Shown: positions 8,850 to 15,998 of the stretch, in pieces
Layout: each line of letters begins with the position of its first letter
Position numbering within the stretch: position 1 is the first letter of the stretch
From: an uncultured Lachnospiraceae bacterium
GTDB taxonomy: Bacteria; Bacillota; Clostridia; Lachnospirales; Lachnospiraceae
Length of the DNA stretch: 32,120 nucleotides
Assembly (NCBI GenBank): GCA_910583895.1
Contig: CAJTYJ010000041.1
Span: 3,979 to 36,098, forward strand
Direction of reading: 5' to 3'
Translations under genes and position numbers: made by a program
The notes under the pieces: model-generated
Database searches by the model: none
Told to the model about the DNA's origin: nothing
Seen by the model: the letters and a program-made list of their open reading frames with translations, nothing else

Positions 8850-10001
8850 TCAGTCTTCTTCCCGGCCCGGTGTCTTCAGCCGGAACTTCAGAATGCAAAA
8901 ACGAAATACACTGTAGTATAAGATCCCAAAACCAATCCCTATGGGCCAGAGCAGCCACGGATTTTCGGCCATGGGAGAATTAAGCGCCATAAAATAATCC
9001 AGAAGCCCGGCACTGAAATTAAAGCCTACCCGAAAAGGCAGCGCCGCACACAGAAGACCGGAAATCCCGGTCAGAAAAGCATGCAGGAAAAAAAGTCCCG
9101 GCGCAAGAAACATAAAGGAAAACTCCATCGGTTCTGTCACGCCGGTCAGAAGAGAACAGACCGCCGCTGACATCAAAAGCCCGCCCGCCATCTTTTTCTT
9201 CTCTTTTCGAGCAGTCTGGTACATGGCCAGGGCTGCTCCCGGCATTCCAAAAATCATCACCGGAAAAAAGCCGGTCATATATTGTCCGGTCTGTCCATAA
9301 GTTCCAACTCCACTCCAGAAATTATTCAGATCTGAAATGCCCGCCAGATCAAACCAGAACACGGAGTTCAGCGCATGATGCAGACCGGTCGGAATCATCA
9401 GGCGGTTTAAAAACATGTAGATTCCTACACCAATTGGTCCGGTTCCCAGAAGCGAAGTTCCCATATAAACAGACGCCTCATAAAAATACGGCCATATGTA
9501 CAGCAATACGAGCGAGCAAACTGCCGCATAGCCCATGGCGGCCATGAGAACCAGCCGGCGGCCCTGGAAGATCTCCAGTCCTCGAAAAGGTCGTACATAC
9601 CGATATCTGTTGCTGCAGTATGCCCCCAGAATGCCGCAGAAAATACCAATCACCTGATTTTTTATACCTTGAAAAGAAGATGGGTCCACCCTGCCTCCGG
9701 TCAGGATTGATACATTTTCCACCGTCAGTATGTGCTGAATGATCAGCCATGCAGCCACGCTGGCCAGCGCTGCTGTTCCATCCTGCTCGTCTGCCAGTCC
9801 TGTCGCCACACCAAGCGCAAATAAAAGACTTGTATTGTTGATCAGCGCAGAACCGGCCTGAATCATGATTTCTGCAATCAGGCTGTCCGTCCCATATCCC
9901 GCCGGATCGAGCCAGTACCCAAGCCCCATCAAAAGACCTGCAACCGGAAGACAGGCCACCGGAAGCATCATTGCCTTTCCAAGACGATATGCGTACTTCA
10001 T
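8850..10001 (-). CDS. PTS EIIC-only paralogue (GlcNAc/glucose family), no EIIB
   Basis: This polytopic membrane protein is clearly homologous to the EIIC domain of the next gene (10189-11640). Both start with LGKAMMLPVACLPV-like segments and share GLHHALNSVFWFD and TGVTEP(M/F)EF(S/A)FMFLAP, the conserved substrate-site regions of glucose-superfamily EIICs. It ends at residue 383 in LKTPGREED, exactly where the other protein's EIIC-EIIB linker begins, and no EIIB remnant follows. It therefore cannot phosphorylate sugar alone. It may borrow the neighbour's EIIB, act as a facilitator, or act as a sugar sensor. It has its own near-consensus promoter (10052-10080). Truncation by ordinary decay is less likely because the frame is intact and ends cleanly at a domain boundary. 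Confidence 0.85.
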   Translation of the reverse strand: MKYAYRLGKAMMLPVACLPVAGLLMGLGYWLDPAGYGTDSLIAEIMIQAGSALINNTSLLFALGVATGLADEQDGTAALASVAAWLIIQHILTVENVSILTGGRVDPSSFQGIKNQVIGIFCGILGAYCSNRYRYVRPFRGLEIFQGRRLVLMAAMGYAAVCSLVLLYIWPYFYEASVYMGTSLLGTGPIGVGIYMFLNRLMIPTGLHHALNSVFWFDLAGISDLNNFWSGVGTYGQTGQYMTGFFPVMIFGMPGAALAMYQTARKEKKKMAGGLLMSAAVCSLLTGVTEPMEFSFMFLAPGLFFLHAFLTGISGLLCAALPFRVGFNFSAGLLDYFMALNSPMAENPWLLWPIGIGFGILYYSVFRFCILKFRLKTPGREED

Positions 10002-10051
10002 CCTTTGCTCACCCCTATTACCCCATCACGCAAAGTTTCCTGATAGATATA

Positions 10052-10080
10052 ATCATAACAAATCTGCCAACCCCTGTCAA
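10052..10080 (-). promoter_or_regulatory. Near-consensus promoter of the EIIC-EIIA pair
   Basis: Minus strand TTGACA (10075-10080), 17-bp spacer, TATGAT (10052-10057), about 50 bp upstream of the EIIC start. It suggests factor-independent expression of EIIC and EIIA, unlike the EIICB gene, whose promoter lacks a recognisable -35. Confidence 0.8.
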
Positions 10081-10123
10081 TGAATGGCGGGCTGCTGTCA
10101 CACGAACCGATCCTGTGATCGGC

Positions 10124-10161
10124 TTCAGAAAGAGCCCCGGTTACCCGGAGCCCTTTCTGAA
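10124..10161 (-). terminator. Hairpin between EIICB and EIIC genes, probable terminator
   Basis: Bases 10124-10140 and 10145-10161 form a 17-bp stem with two imperfect positions around a 4-nt loop, 28 bp after the EIICB stop. A second small hairpin (ccgatc / gatcgg, 10107-10122) follows on the minus strand. The U-tract is weak, so termination may be partial. It separates the EIICB transcript from the EIIC-EIIA promoter. Confidence 0.55.
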
Positions 10162-10188
10162 ATTATATGTTTTGGATAGTGGATTGGC

Positions 10189-11640
10189 TTACATAAGTTT
10201 TTTAAATTCATCGGCCACAAACTGAACTTTCGGCCCGATGACCACCTGTACAGAAGTCTTGCTTGGACGGATAACACCGCTTACTCCTGCGGATTTAATC
10301 TTCTTTTCATCCACTGCCGTGTAGTCTTTGATCTCAAGGCGGAGTCTGGTGATACAGTTGTCCACGCTGGTTACATTTTCCTTACCGCCAAGGCCTTCAA
10401 GAATAATCGCAGCCATTGCAGTAAAGTCATTATTGGCAAGTTCAATGCGTGTCTCATCCTCATCTTCATCTTCACGGCCCGGAGTCTTCAGATCAAGAGC
10501 CGAAATCGCGAAGCGGAATACCAGATAGAACACAACCGCTGCACCGATACCCAGAGGAATGATCAGAAACGTCTTGTTTGCCGCCGGCAGAGATGCACTG
10601 AATATCAGGTCAGTCAATCCTGCCGAGAAAGAAAATCCTGCCCGGAATCCCAACGCTACAGAGATTGCTGCCACCACGCCGTAAAGTACCGCATAGATCA
10701 GATACAGTACCGGTGCCAGGAACATAAAAGCAAACTCAAAAGGCTCCGTAACACCACAGATAAATGCACAGATTGCTGCCGCACCTAAAAGGGAAGCTGC
10801 CTCTTTTCTTCTCTCCGGTTTTGCACAGTGAATAATTGCCAGTGCTGCAGCCGGAAGACCGAACATCATAGACGGGAAGAAACCAGCCATGTACATACCT
10901 GCAGATCCGCCTGCTCCGTTCACCAGCTCTGCTGCCCAGTAGGTTCCAAGGTCATTGATACCCGCCGCGTCAAACCAGAACACGGAATTCAGCGCGTGAT
11001 GCAGTCCAAACGGGATCAGCAGACGATTCAGGAAGGTATAGATTCCAACTCCTACCGCACCCAGACCTACAACACTTGCTCCAAGCGTAACCAATACGCC
11101 GTAGACGATGGGCCATACAAAGAACAGTACTGCCGCTGCCAGAATAGAAAACACCGCTGTTACAATTGCCACACAGCGCTTGCCTGAGAAGAAAGACAAT
11201 GCATCCGGAAGTCTTGTATTTTTAAATTTGTTATAACAGGTAGATCCGATCAGACCGGCAAGGATACCGATGAACTGATTCTGAATCTTGGCAAATGCCG
11301 GATCTGCTTCCCCGCCGATCAGAACGCTTACCGTACCGGAAGACAGAAGATTGGTAATCATAAGCCAGGATACCAGACCTGCAAGACCAGCGGTTCCTTC
11401 ATTGTCATCCGACATACCCACAGCAACGCCGATGGCGAACAGCCAGGACATATTGTCAATCAAAGCTCCTCCTGCTTTTACCAGGAAAAATCCAATGATA
11501 GAAACGATACCTGAGATATCGCCGCCCTGCATGGTCTCTTCACACAGCGCATATCCAATACCCATCAGGATACCGCATACCGGAAGACATGCTACCGGAA
11601 GCATCAGAGATTTTCCGAGTTTCTGTAAATATTTCATCAT
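10189..11640 (-). CDS. PTS EIICB transporter, N-acetylglucosamine/glucose family
   Basis: This permease imports and phosphorylates a sugar. The EIIC membrane domain covers about residues 1-385, with GLHHALNSVFWFD and TGVTEPFEFAFMF. The linker LKTPGRED resembles that of NagE-type proteins. An EIIB domain follows at about 405-483, with the phosphorylated cysteine C429 in VDNCITRLRL. No EIIA domain is attached; the EIIA at 8328-8816 may serve it. The NagE-like linker favours N-acetylglucosamine, but glucose, maltose or another hexosamine cannot be excluded. AGGAGG lies 10 nt before the first ATG. Upstream are a -10 without a clear -35 and phased direct repeats shared with the divergent two-component operon, so expression is probably activated by that regulator. 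Confidence 0.9.
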   Translation of the reverse strand: MMKYLQKLGKSLMLPVACLPVCGILMGIGYALCEETMQGGDISGIVSIIGFFLVKAGGALIDNMSWLFAIGVAVGMSDDNEGTAGLAGLVSWLMITNLLSSGTVSVLIGGEADPAFAKIQNQFIGILAGLIGSTCYNKFKNTRLPDALSFFSGKRCVAIVTAVFSILAAAVLFFVWPIVYGVLVTLGASVVGLGAVGVGIYTFLNRLLIPFGLHHALNSVFWFDAAGINDLGTYWAAELVNGAGGSAGMYMAGFFPSMMFGLPAAALAIIHCAKPERRKEAASLLGAAAICAFICGVTEPFEFAFMFLAPVLYLIYAVLYGVVAAISVALGFRAGFSFSAGLTDLIFSASLPAANKTFLIIPLGIGAAVVFYLVFRFAISALDLKTPGREDEDEDETRIELANNDFTAMAAIILEGLGGKENVTSVDNCITRLRLEIKDYTAVDEKKIKSAGVSGVIRPSKTSVQVVIGPKVQFVADEFKKLM

Positions 11641-11689
11641 ATCTACTTTACCTCCTTTTACCTTTTTGTTAGGACTTTACAATCCATAT

Positions 11690-11722
11690 ATTATATAAAA
11701 TGCACAAAAAAGTATAGATATT
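11690..11722 (-). promoter_or_regulatory. Activator-type promoter of the EIICB gene
   Basis: Minus strand TATAAT lies at 11690-11695, about 50 bp upstream of the EIICB start. The -35 position (around 11713-11718) reads ATCTATA-like sequence instead of TTGACA. The overlapping plus-strand tatagatatt (11713-11722) resembles the TATGGATTAT repeats, so a bound activator may stand in for the -35. Confidence 0.45.
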
Positions 11723-11735
11723 ATCTTATCTTTTG

Positions 11736-11829
11736 TATGGATTATCTTCAATTCTAAAATAAATGTAAAATTTCAAAAAATTTTATAAAAAGATATTTTA
11801 TGGATTATTTTATGTTTTCTATGGATTAT
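11736..11829 (+). promoter_or_regulatory. Phased TATGGATTAT direct repeats, candidate response-regulator sites
   Basis: The exact 10-mer TATGGATTAT occurs at 11736, 11799 and 11820. The start-to-start distances are 63 and 21 bp, multiples of about two helical turns, so all copies face the same side of the DNA. A degenerate copy lies at 11713, and an inverted aatccata at 11681. The sites lie between the EIICB gene and the divergent kinase-regulator operon. AraC-type regulators usually bind paired direct repeats about 21 bp apart, which fits the encoded regulator. Confidence 0.6.
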
Positions 11830-11850
11830 TTTCCTATTTGAGATTAAAAT
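11822..11850 (+). promoter_or_regulatory. Possible activator-dependent promoter of the kinase-regulator operon
   Basis: TAAAAT at 11845-11850 could be the -10. The -35 position 17 bp upstream (11822-11827) reads TGGATT and lies inside the third TATGGATTAT repeat, as in class II activated promoters. This would give autoregulation. The call is tentative because the region is very AT-rich. Confidence 0.35.
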
Positions 11851-11917
11851 ATAGATAAGAATGAAAATTTCGATATACTGTACATGGATCATATTACCCC
11901 GGATGAAAGGAGTCCAT

Positions 11918-12994
11918 ATGCCTCCGGAAAACAATGACTTTCACCAGCTTTCAGAATTTGCACTGGTAGGTCTTCGGAACCTGAAGCTCCGCGGCCGCCT
12001 GATTATTTCCTATCTGATCTCTACGGTTTTTCCGCTGATGCTCATCTATCTGTATACTTATTTTCTGTATGGAAGTACCGAACTGACCGGGCAGATCCTG
12101 GTTCTTGCCCTCTTGATGATGGGGATCGCCCTGACCATGACTCTCTATACTTACATGAGTATCTCACATCCGATTGAACACATGGTCCATACCTGTCAGA
12201 TGATCTCTGACGGAGATATGGAAATCCGAATCCAGGATACGGGCAGCGATGAACTGGCTTATCTGTCAGACAACATTGACGGCATGGTGACACAGATTCA
12301 GCTTTTGCTTGAGCAAAGACAGTTAAGCGAGGCCAGAAAAAGAGAACTGGAGCTTCGGATGCTTCAGTACCAGATCAATCCTCATTTCCTGTTCAACACT
12401 TTGAATACCCTGCGCCTGGTGGCACAGATGAACCAGGACAAAGTAGTCTGTGAAGGCATCCGTTCTTTAAGCGAGCTGCTGAAGAACACACTGATCAATG
12501 ACCACGAATTCATTACCATTCAGGAAGAGATTGATAATCTAAAACACTATTTTTCCATCCAGGCGATCCGATATGCCGGAAGCTTTCATGTCAATTATGA
12601 TATTCCGGAACCGTTTTCCGGCTATTTTCTTCCCAAGCTGATCCTTCAGCCCCTGGCCGAAAACTCCGTGCTGCATGGTTCCTTTAACGACGGAACCATC
12701 ATGGAAATCTATGTCAGCTGCCGCTGGGATAAACAAGATATCATTTTGGAAGTTCGGGATGAGGGAAAAGGGTTCGATATGAACGACAAGTCTTCTGTCC
12801 CCAAAGGACTTGGAGGCATCGGCAATAAAAATGTCAATGACCGGATCCACCTTTACTTTTCCGGGGATTATGGTCTGACCATAGAAAGCAGCCCTGGAAA
12901 AGGAACCATCTGCAAAGTACGGATCCCGGCCATTGACACGGACACCAGCAACACCAAACAGGAGAACTGCCATGTATCAAGTACTGATTGTTGA
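11918..12994 (+). CDS. YesM/LytS-type sensor histidine kinase without extracellular sensor domain
   Basis: This is the sensor kinase of a two-component system. Two membrane segments (about 28-51 and 56-80) are joined by only a few residues, so there is no extracytoplasmic ligand domain. A HAMP-like region (about 80-132) follows, then the His_kinase box LQYQINPHFLFN with H156, the N-box LILQPLAENSVLHGS, and DEGKGFD of the ATPase domain. I chose the start at 11918 because AGGAG is 5 nt upstream; the ATG at 11861 lacks a ribosome binding site. Length is 358 residues. The next gene overlaps its end by 23 nt. With no sensor domain, the signal may come through the membrane or a partner such as the EIIC paralogue. 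Confidence 0.92.
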   Translation: MPPENNDFHQLSEFALVGLRNLKLRGRLIISYLISTVFPLMLIYLYTYFLYGSTELTGQILVLALLMMGIALTMTLYTYMSISHPIEHMVHTCQMISDGDMEIRIQDTGSDELAYLSDNIDGMVTQIQLLLEQRQLSEARKRELELRMLQYQINPHFLFNTLNTLRLVAQMNQDKVVCEGIRSLSELLKNTLINDHEFITIQEEIDNLKHYFSIQAIRYAGSFHVNYDIPEPFSGYFLPKLILQPLAENSVLHGSFNDGTIMEIYVSCRWDKQDIILEVRDEGKGFDMNDKSSVPKGLGGIGNKNVNDRIHLYFSGDYGLTIESSPGKGTICKVRIPAIDTDTSNTKQENCHVSSTDC

Positions 12995-14546
12995 CGATGA
13001 ACCGATTGTAAAGATCGCCCTTCGCTCCATGATTGACTGGAATGAACTGGGCTTTCACATCTGTGCCACAGCCTCCAACGGAGAGGAAGCACTGGAGATG
13101 ACCTGCCGTTTTCATCCGGATCTGATCATCTGTGATCTGAAAATGCCGATCATGGACGGGCTGGAACTAATCCGGGCAGTCCAGAAAAAAAATATTGACT
13201 GTGAATTTCTGGTGATCAGCAATTATGAAGATTTTAATTATGTGAGAACTGCCCTTGTTCTTGGTGCAGCTGATTATATTCTGAAAGTAAGCATCAGCCC
13301 GGAAGAACTTACAGAACAGCTGAAAAAGCTGAAAGAAAAGCTGGATCAGAAGTCAGAGAAAGAAGAGCACCTGATGTCCATGCCGGAACCGATGCTTCAC
13401 CAGGAGCGCCACGCCGCATGGAGAGAATTTTTCACCAACAAAAATTATGAGCTGTCCACGCTTTGCAGCGTTACTGGATTCGACGAAACAAAGATGGAAT
13501 CGTTTGCTCTTTGCCAGATTTCCTTTGACTGGTACGATCAGAATCTGGATCCGCTCCCCTCTATTGATCTGCTACAAAGCACCTTAAAAAATGCACTGGA
13601 ACCGTTCAACAACCGGAGAATCATCCTCTTTAGCACCAGCAACACACTTCTGGTCATTCCGGAGTCAGAACTCACACTGCACCAGTACACCATCGCCGGA
13701 CTTGCTGCCCGCATTTCTCAGTTATTTCAATATTATATGTCACTGTCCCCGGCCATCCTCTATCAGAGCGGTATTCCGGATCTTCTGGAAGCCCGCCGGG
13801 TCTATCACGATTTTCAGGATCTTCTGGAGCTTGGTTTCTACGGACCGTTAGGACAGGTGCCGGCCGACGCCCTGTCTGTCTCCCATACCATTCCGGACAT
13901 ATCCTACAAAGAGCTGTCTGCAGAAGTACTTGCTCTGCCCAAAGAGCAGCGGCTGTCTCACGCTTCAACGCGCTTCCTGGCCCTTCTAAATGCCTGTGAA
14001 CAACAACACGTCCTGCCGTCGAAAGTCATCCAGTACTGTGTCCGTTTCTTAGGGGAACTGGAATACCACACTGCGGATATCAGTTCGGTTACTCACGATC
14101 AGATCGCTGACACCTCTGAGATTATGCGAAACGCCCTCAACCGGGAAGAACTGGAGAAAAATCTAAACGACGCATTGCTGGCTGTCTTTTCTCCAAAACC
14201 ACCTGAGAGCCAGAACAGCAATTACAGCCCGGAGATCACCCAGGCGCTTTCCTATATCAAAGGGAATTACAGTCGAAAGATCAGCCTGGCATCCGTATCG
14301 GAATATGTTGGTCTAAGCTCCGGTTACCTGTGCAGGATCTTTAAGGAAGAAACCGGAGTCAGCATCAACGCTTACATAAATAACCTCCGCATGACCAAAG
14401 CAGGAGAACTTCTGAGGGACCAAAACAGTTATATCAAGGAAGTTGCCGTATCGGTAGGTTTTGAAGACCAGCTCTATTTCAGCCGGCTGTTCAAACGATA
14501 CTATGGTGTGACACCATCCGAATATCGAACAGCAGGACATCTTTGA
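12972..14546 (+). CDS. YesN-type response regulator with AraC DNA-binding domain
   Basis: The N-terminal receiver domain begins MYQVLIVDDEP and has the phosphoacceptor D55 in LIICDLKMP. A long middle region (about 130-410) of the type seen in YesN-like regulators follows. The C-terminal 100 residues are an AraC/XylS double helix-turn-helix (SSGYLCRIFKEETGVS, then VGFEDQLYFSRLFKRYYG). Length is 524 residues. The start at 12972 has AGGAG 7 nt upstream and lies inside the kinase gene; the longer frame from 12933 has no such site. The pair probably controls the divergent PTS genes through the phased repeats at 11736-11829. Confidence 0.93.
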   Translation: MYQVLIVDDEPIVKIALRSMIDWNELGFHICATASNGEEALEMTCRFHPDLIICDLKMPIMDGLELIRAVQKKNIDCEFLVISNYEDFNYVRTALVLGAADYILKVSISPEELTEQLKKLKEKLDQKSEKEEHLMSMPEPMLHQERHAAWREFFTNKNYELSTLCSVTGFDETKMESFALCQISFDWYDQNLDPLPSIDLLQSTLKNALEPFNNRRIILFSTSNTLLVIPESELTLHQYTIAGLAARISQLFQYYMSLSPAILYQSGIPDLLEARRVYHDFQDLLELGFYGPLGQVPADALSVSHTIPDISYKELSAEVLALPKEQRLSHASTRFLALLNACEQQHVLPSKVIQYCVRFLGELEYHTADISSVTHDQIADTSEIMRNALNREELEKNLNDALLAVFSPKPPESQNSNYSPEITQALSYIKGNYSRKISLASVSEYVGLSSGYLCRIFKEETGVSINAYINNLRMTKAGELLRDQNSYIKEVAVSVGFEDQLYFSRLFKRYYGVTPSEYRTAGHL

Positions 14547-14613
14547 GTCCGGCAGCGATGCAGGGTTTTATTTCTCCAGATAGGAAAGACACGAACAGCC
14601 AGAAAATCAACAT

Positions 14614-15549
14614 TCAAGAATCGGCATCCGGCGGACAAAGCTCCCGTTCCCGAAGCAGTTCTTCCACAATCCGCCGATACTCCGAAAAATGCGGTACCTT
14701 TCGAATCTGCTTCTCATATTTCCTGCTGTCTGCAAACAGATGGATCTGATAAAACCACAGTTCCTTCATTTTGAACAGCACGCTGGTTTCCGAGAGTCCT
14801 CTGCCCAGGTATCCTTCCACCAGCCGCTCATGAAACTCCTCAAACTGCGTCTTGGTGCCTCCATGGATCAGTCCCGGATTCAGAATCAGTCCCCGGCCGA
14901 TCATCAGCCGCTCCTCCTGCGGGTATTTTTCACAAAACCGGCGGATGCTTCCTTGGGTAAACAAATCCCCATTGTAACACAGAGGATTCCGGCTCTTTTT
15001 CTTCGCCTCATCATAACATTCCATCCTCGGCTCATTTTTGTAATAATCTGCCTGAATCCGGGGATGGATGATCAGTTCCTCCAGCGGATACTGATTATAG
15101 ATGTCCAACAGCCTCTCAAATTCTTCCGGACTGTCCTTGCCCACCCGGGTCTTAACGGACAGTTTCACATCCAGCGCACCAAAAATCTCTTCCAGAAAAT
15201 GATCCAGTTCTTCAGGAAATGCCAGAAATCCAGCTCCCCTCCCACGGGACACTACCGTCCTGGACGGACAACCCAGATTGAGATTGATCTCATCGTATCC
15301 AAAGTTCTGCAAGGCCCGGGCCGCCCGGATAAAACCTTCTGCACACTTTGTCAGAATCTGCGGCACTGCCCGAATCCCCTCATTGTGTTCCGGAATAATC
15401 TCCTGCAGCTCCCTGGTCTTGAAATCCCGCTTTTCATGAGTCTCCAAAAAAGGAATAAAATATTTATCCAGTGCACCATACACTTCCGCATGAGCCTTTC
15501 GATATACCCAGGTCGTAATCCCTTCCATAGGGGCAAGATAAATCTGCAT
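14614..15549 (-). CDS. tRNA-dihydrouridine synthase family protein
   Basis: This FMN-dependent enzyme reduces uridine to dihydrouridine in the tRNA D-loop. The sequence starts with LAPMEGITTWVYR (flavin-binding start of the barrel), and has NLNLGCPSRTVVSRGRGAGF with catalytic C94, LSVKTRVG, and IIHPRIQADYY. At 311 residues it has normal length. It converges on the response regulator gene with a 67-bp gap. A weak AAAGGA precedes the start at a longer than usual distance. A possible promoter (TTTCAG, 18 bp, TATAAA) lies in the 85 bp upstream but is unconvincing. Which Dus subfamily it belongs to cannot be decided here. Confidence 0.9.
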   Translation of the reverse strand: MQIYLAPMEGITTWVYRKAHAEVYGALDKYFIPFLETHEKRDFKTRELQEIIPEHNEGIRAVPQILTKCAEGFIRAARALQNFGYDEINLNLGCPSRTVVSRGRGAGFLAFPEELDHFLEEIFGALDVKLSVKTRVGKDSPEEFERLLDIYNQYPLEELIIHPRIQADYYKNEPRMECYDEAKKKSRNPLCYNGDLFTQGSIRRFCEKYPQEERLMIGRGLILNPGLIHGGTKTQFEEFHERLVEGYLGRGLSETSVLFKMKELWFYQIHLFADSRKYEKQIRKVPHFSEYRRIVEELLRERELCPPDADS

Positions 15550-15631
15550 CTGATCTGCTGCAATCCTTTCTCTTTTATATCCAGCGCTGATGGATCACTG
15601 AAAGCTGCATAAAATTAACGGGAAAAGCAAA

Positions 15632-15672
15632 ACAAAAACAGGGTTCAAATGATACATTGAAACCCTGTTTTT
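15632..15672 (-). terminator. Rho-independent terminator after rpmF
   Basis: Bases 15634-15650 and 15655-15672 form a strong hairpin around aacaggg / ccctgtt. On the minus strand it is followed by TTTTTGTTTTGCTTTT. It begins 27 bp after the rpmF stop and ends the rpmF transcript. The plus-strand side also has a T-rich tail, so it may work in both directions. Confidence 0.85.
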
Positions 15673-15698
15673 CTTTGTTTTTACCTGCTTGTTAAGAA

Positions 15699-15878
15699 TT
15701 AGTCAACTGAAATGATCTCTTTCTTATTGTAAGAGCCGCACGCTTTACACACTCTATGAGGCATCATCAGAGCACCGCATTTGCTGCACTTTACCAAGTT
15801 CGGAGCACTCATCTTCCAGTTCGCTCTTCTCTTATCTCTTCTTCCTTTGGAAGATTTATTTTTTGGACAAATAGACAC
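15699..15878 (-). CDS. rpmF: Ribosomal protein L32 (GTG start)
   Basis: The 59-residue product is ribosomal protein bL32. It has the usual KSSKGRRDKRRANWKMSAP stretch and a zinc-ribbon pattern with C31, C34, C44 and C47 (CSKC and CKAC), then the end KKEIISVD. The start codon is GTG, with GGAGG 8 nt upstream, which is why automatic ATG-only searches miss it. It has its own consensus promoter (15966-15994) and terminator (15632-15672), so it is a single-gene unit downstream of ackA. No DUF177/YceD gene precedes it, although that partner is common. plsX, the usual downstream neighbour, is displaced by about 7.5 kb. Confidence 0.95.
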   Translation of the reverse strand: MSICPKNKSSKGRRDKRRANWKMSAPNLVKCSKCGALMMPHRVCKACGSYNKKEIISVD

Positions 15879-15965
15879 AGGTCACACCTCCTCTATGCTT
15901 TCTCGAGTCAGTTCGTTATTCTTCGGAACTACACAAATACAGCCCGAATCATTCGCACTTTCTCA

Positions 15966-15994
15966 ATTATACATACCATATATGGAAATGTCAA
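15966..15994 (-). promoter_or_regulatory. Perfect consensus sigma-A promoter of rpmF
   Basis: Minus strand TTGACA (15989-15994), 17-bp spacer, TATAAT (15966-15971). Both hexamers are exact consensus. The -35 begins 4 bp after the ackA stop codon, so rpmF is uncoupled from ackA. The transcript would have a leader of about 80 nt. Confidence 0.92.
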
Positions 15995-15998
15995 GCAA

